Shown here piece by piece: positions 63,734 to 64,000 of a DNA stretch of 64,000 bases. Below the pieces are notes generated by a model. That model did no database searches. It saw only the letters and a program-made list of their open reading frames with translations, and was not told where the DNA came from. Position 1 is the first letter of the stretch. Every line of letters begins with the position of its first letter. This DNA is from Methylotenera sp. (lineage in GTDB: Bacteria > Pseudomonadota > Gammaproteobacteria > Burkholderiales > Methylophilaceae). Position numbers and translations under genes: made by a program. The stretch spans positions 124,001 to 188,000 of the forward strand of contig NZ_JAUXOY010000016.1 in the NCBI RefSeq assembly GCF_030684185.1. Direction: 5' to 3'.

Positions 63734-64000
63734 CTAATTCATCTGCAAGCGCAACCAGGTAAATAAAATATTACCATGGCCTTCGCCGCCAGGAATATAG
63801 GTCGACTGCACTGCCAACTTCTTATAAGCCACTGAAAACAATGGCGCAATTACAGGAATAGGTAAGTAGTGCATATCCTGACGCAACGTTATACCAACCG
63901 TATAGCCTATGCCTAAACGGACATCCTCAGCTGGCCGCCATACTTTTTGAAATCCGTATCCTGCAATCGGTTCAGCCTCTTTATGAGAATCCTGAAACGC
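63734..64000 (-). CDS. pagP: PagP-like lipid A palmitoyltransferase (5' part outside window)
   Basis: Translated from the minus strand, the last 88 residues match the C-terminal half of PagP, an outer membrane enzyme that moves palmitate from phospholipid to lipid A and protects against cationic peptides. Seen are the catalytic Asp-Ser pair (FQDSHK, corresponding to D76-S77 in E. coli), EPIAGYGFQKVWRP, LGIGYTVGIT, HYLPIPVIAPLFSVAY, STYIPG and a terminal strand GNILFTWLRLQ. These are the last beta-strands of the eight-stranded barrel. The N-terminus, including the catalytic His, lies beyond the window. Confidence 0.88.
   Translation of the reverse strand, partial: AFQDSHKEAEPIAGYGFQKVWRPAEDVRLGIGYTVGITLRQDMHYLPIPVIAPLFSVAYKKLAVQSTYIPGGEGHGNILFTWLRLQMN

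Overview
The window looks like a chromosomal segment of a moderately AT-rich betaproteobacterial methylotroph of the Methylophilaceae (Methylotenera-like). This is inferred from a formaldehyde-activating enzyme (Fae) homologue, a MoxYX/MxaYX-like two-component pair, dihydroxyacetone kinase subunits, a PEP-CTERM protein and Nitrosomonadales-type housekeeping proteins. No rRNA, CRISPR array, complete insertion sequence or prophage was seen. Two tRNA genes (Arg-CCU, Leu-UAA) are present, both on the minus strand. The first and last genes (cheR and a pagP-like gene) run off the window.

Layout. 0-2.4 kb: cheR (partial), an unusual Fae homologue and a long non-coding gap. 2.4-6 kb: argD-argF-argG, with a good terminator after argG. 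6-13 kb: a Rieske oxygenase, an EamA permease, a histidine kinase/LuxR-type regulator pair, dhaL-dhaK and a PEP-CTERM protein. 13-20 kb: a methyltransferase, a structured intergenic stretch, an RbgA/YlqF GTPase, rep and uup. 20-25 kb: a GAF-PAS-PAS-GGDEF-EAL protein, tRNA-Arg, a peroxiredoxin and a PAS-GGDEF cyclase. 25-28.4 kb: nfeD, slipin and a tandem universal stress protein.

28.7-41.6 kb is mostly minus strand and rich in membrane and energy genes. xfp-ackA-(Ca2+/Na+ antiporter)-(Na/Pi symporter)-(P2-type cation ATPase)-(unknown membrane protein) form one tightly spaced six-gene unit. Upstream lie terC, an AI-2E-type permease, a UPF0114 protein, htpX and hpf. In a ribulose-monophosphate methylotroph, fructose-6-phosphate could be split by Xfp to acetyl phosphate and converted by AckA to ATP, next to transporters for phosphate and cations. 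That link is inference.

42-51.7 kb: nhaR, tRNA-Leu, a TolC-OmpA fusion outer membrane protein, kup, an M48 lipoprotein protease, dapD and a GGDEF-EAL protein with a degenerate MHYT sensor. 51.7-64 kb is accessory and stress-related: a decayed arsA fragment, an EF-hand/BON protein, an entericidin-like lipoprotein of 50 aa, PAP2, cytochrome b561 and DUF302. These are followed by a three-gene signalling unit (CHASE3-PAS hybrid kinase, REC-PAS regulator, Crp/Fnr regulator), a YHS/HMBD copper ATPase with a MerR-type promoter, a DUF2127 protein and pagP. A 22-base motif recurs in both orientations at the two ends of the BON-DUF302 block. Three proteins in the window carry short in-frame tandem DNA duplications at one terminus.
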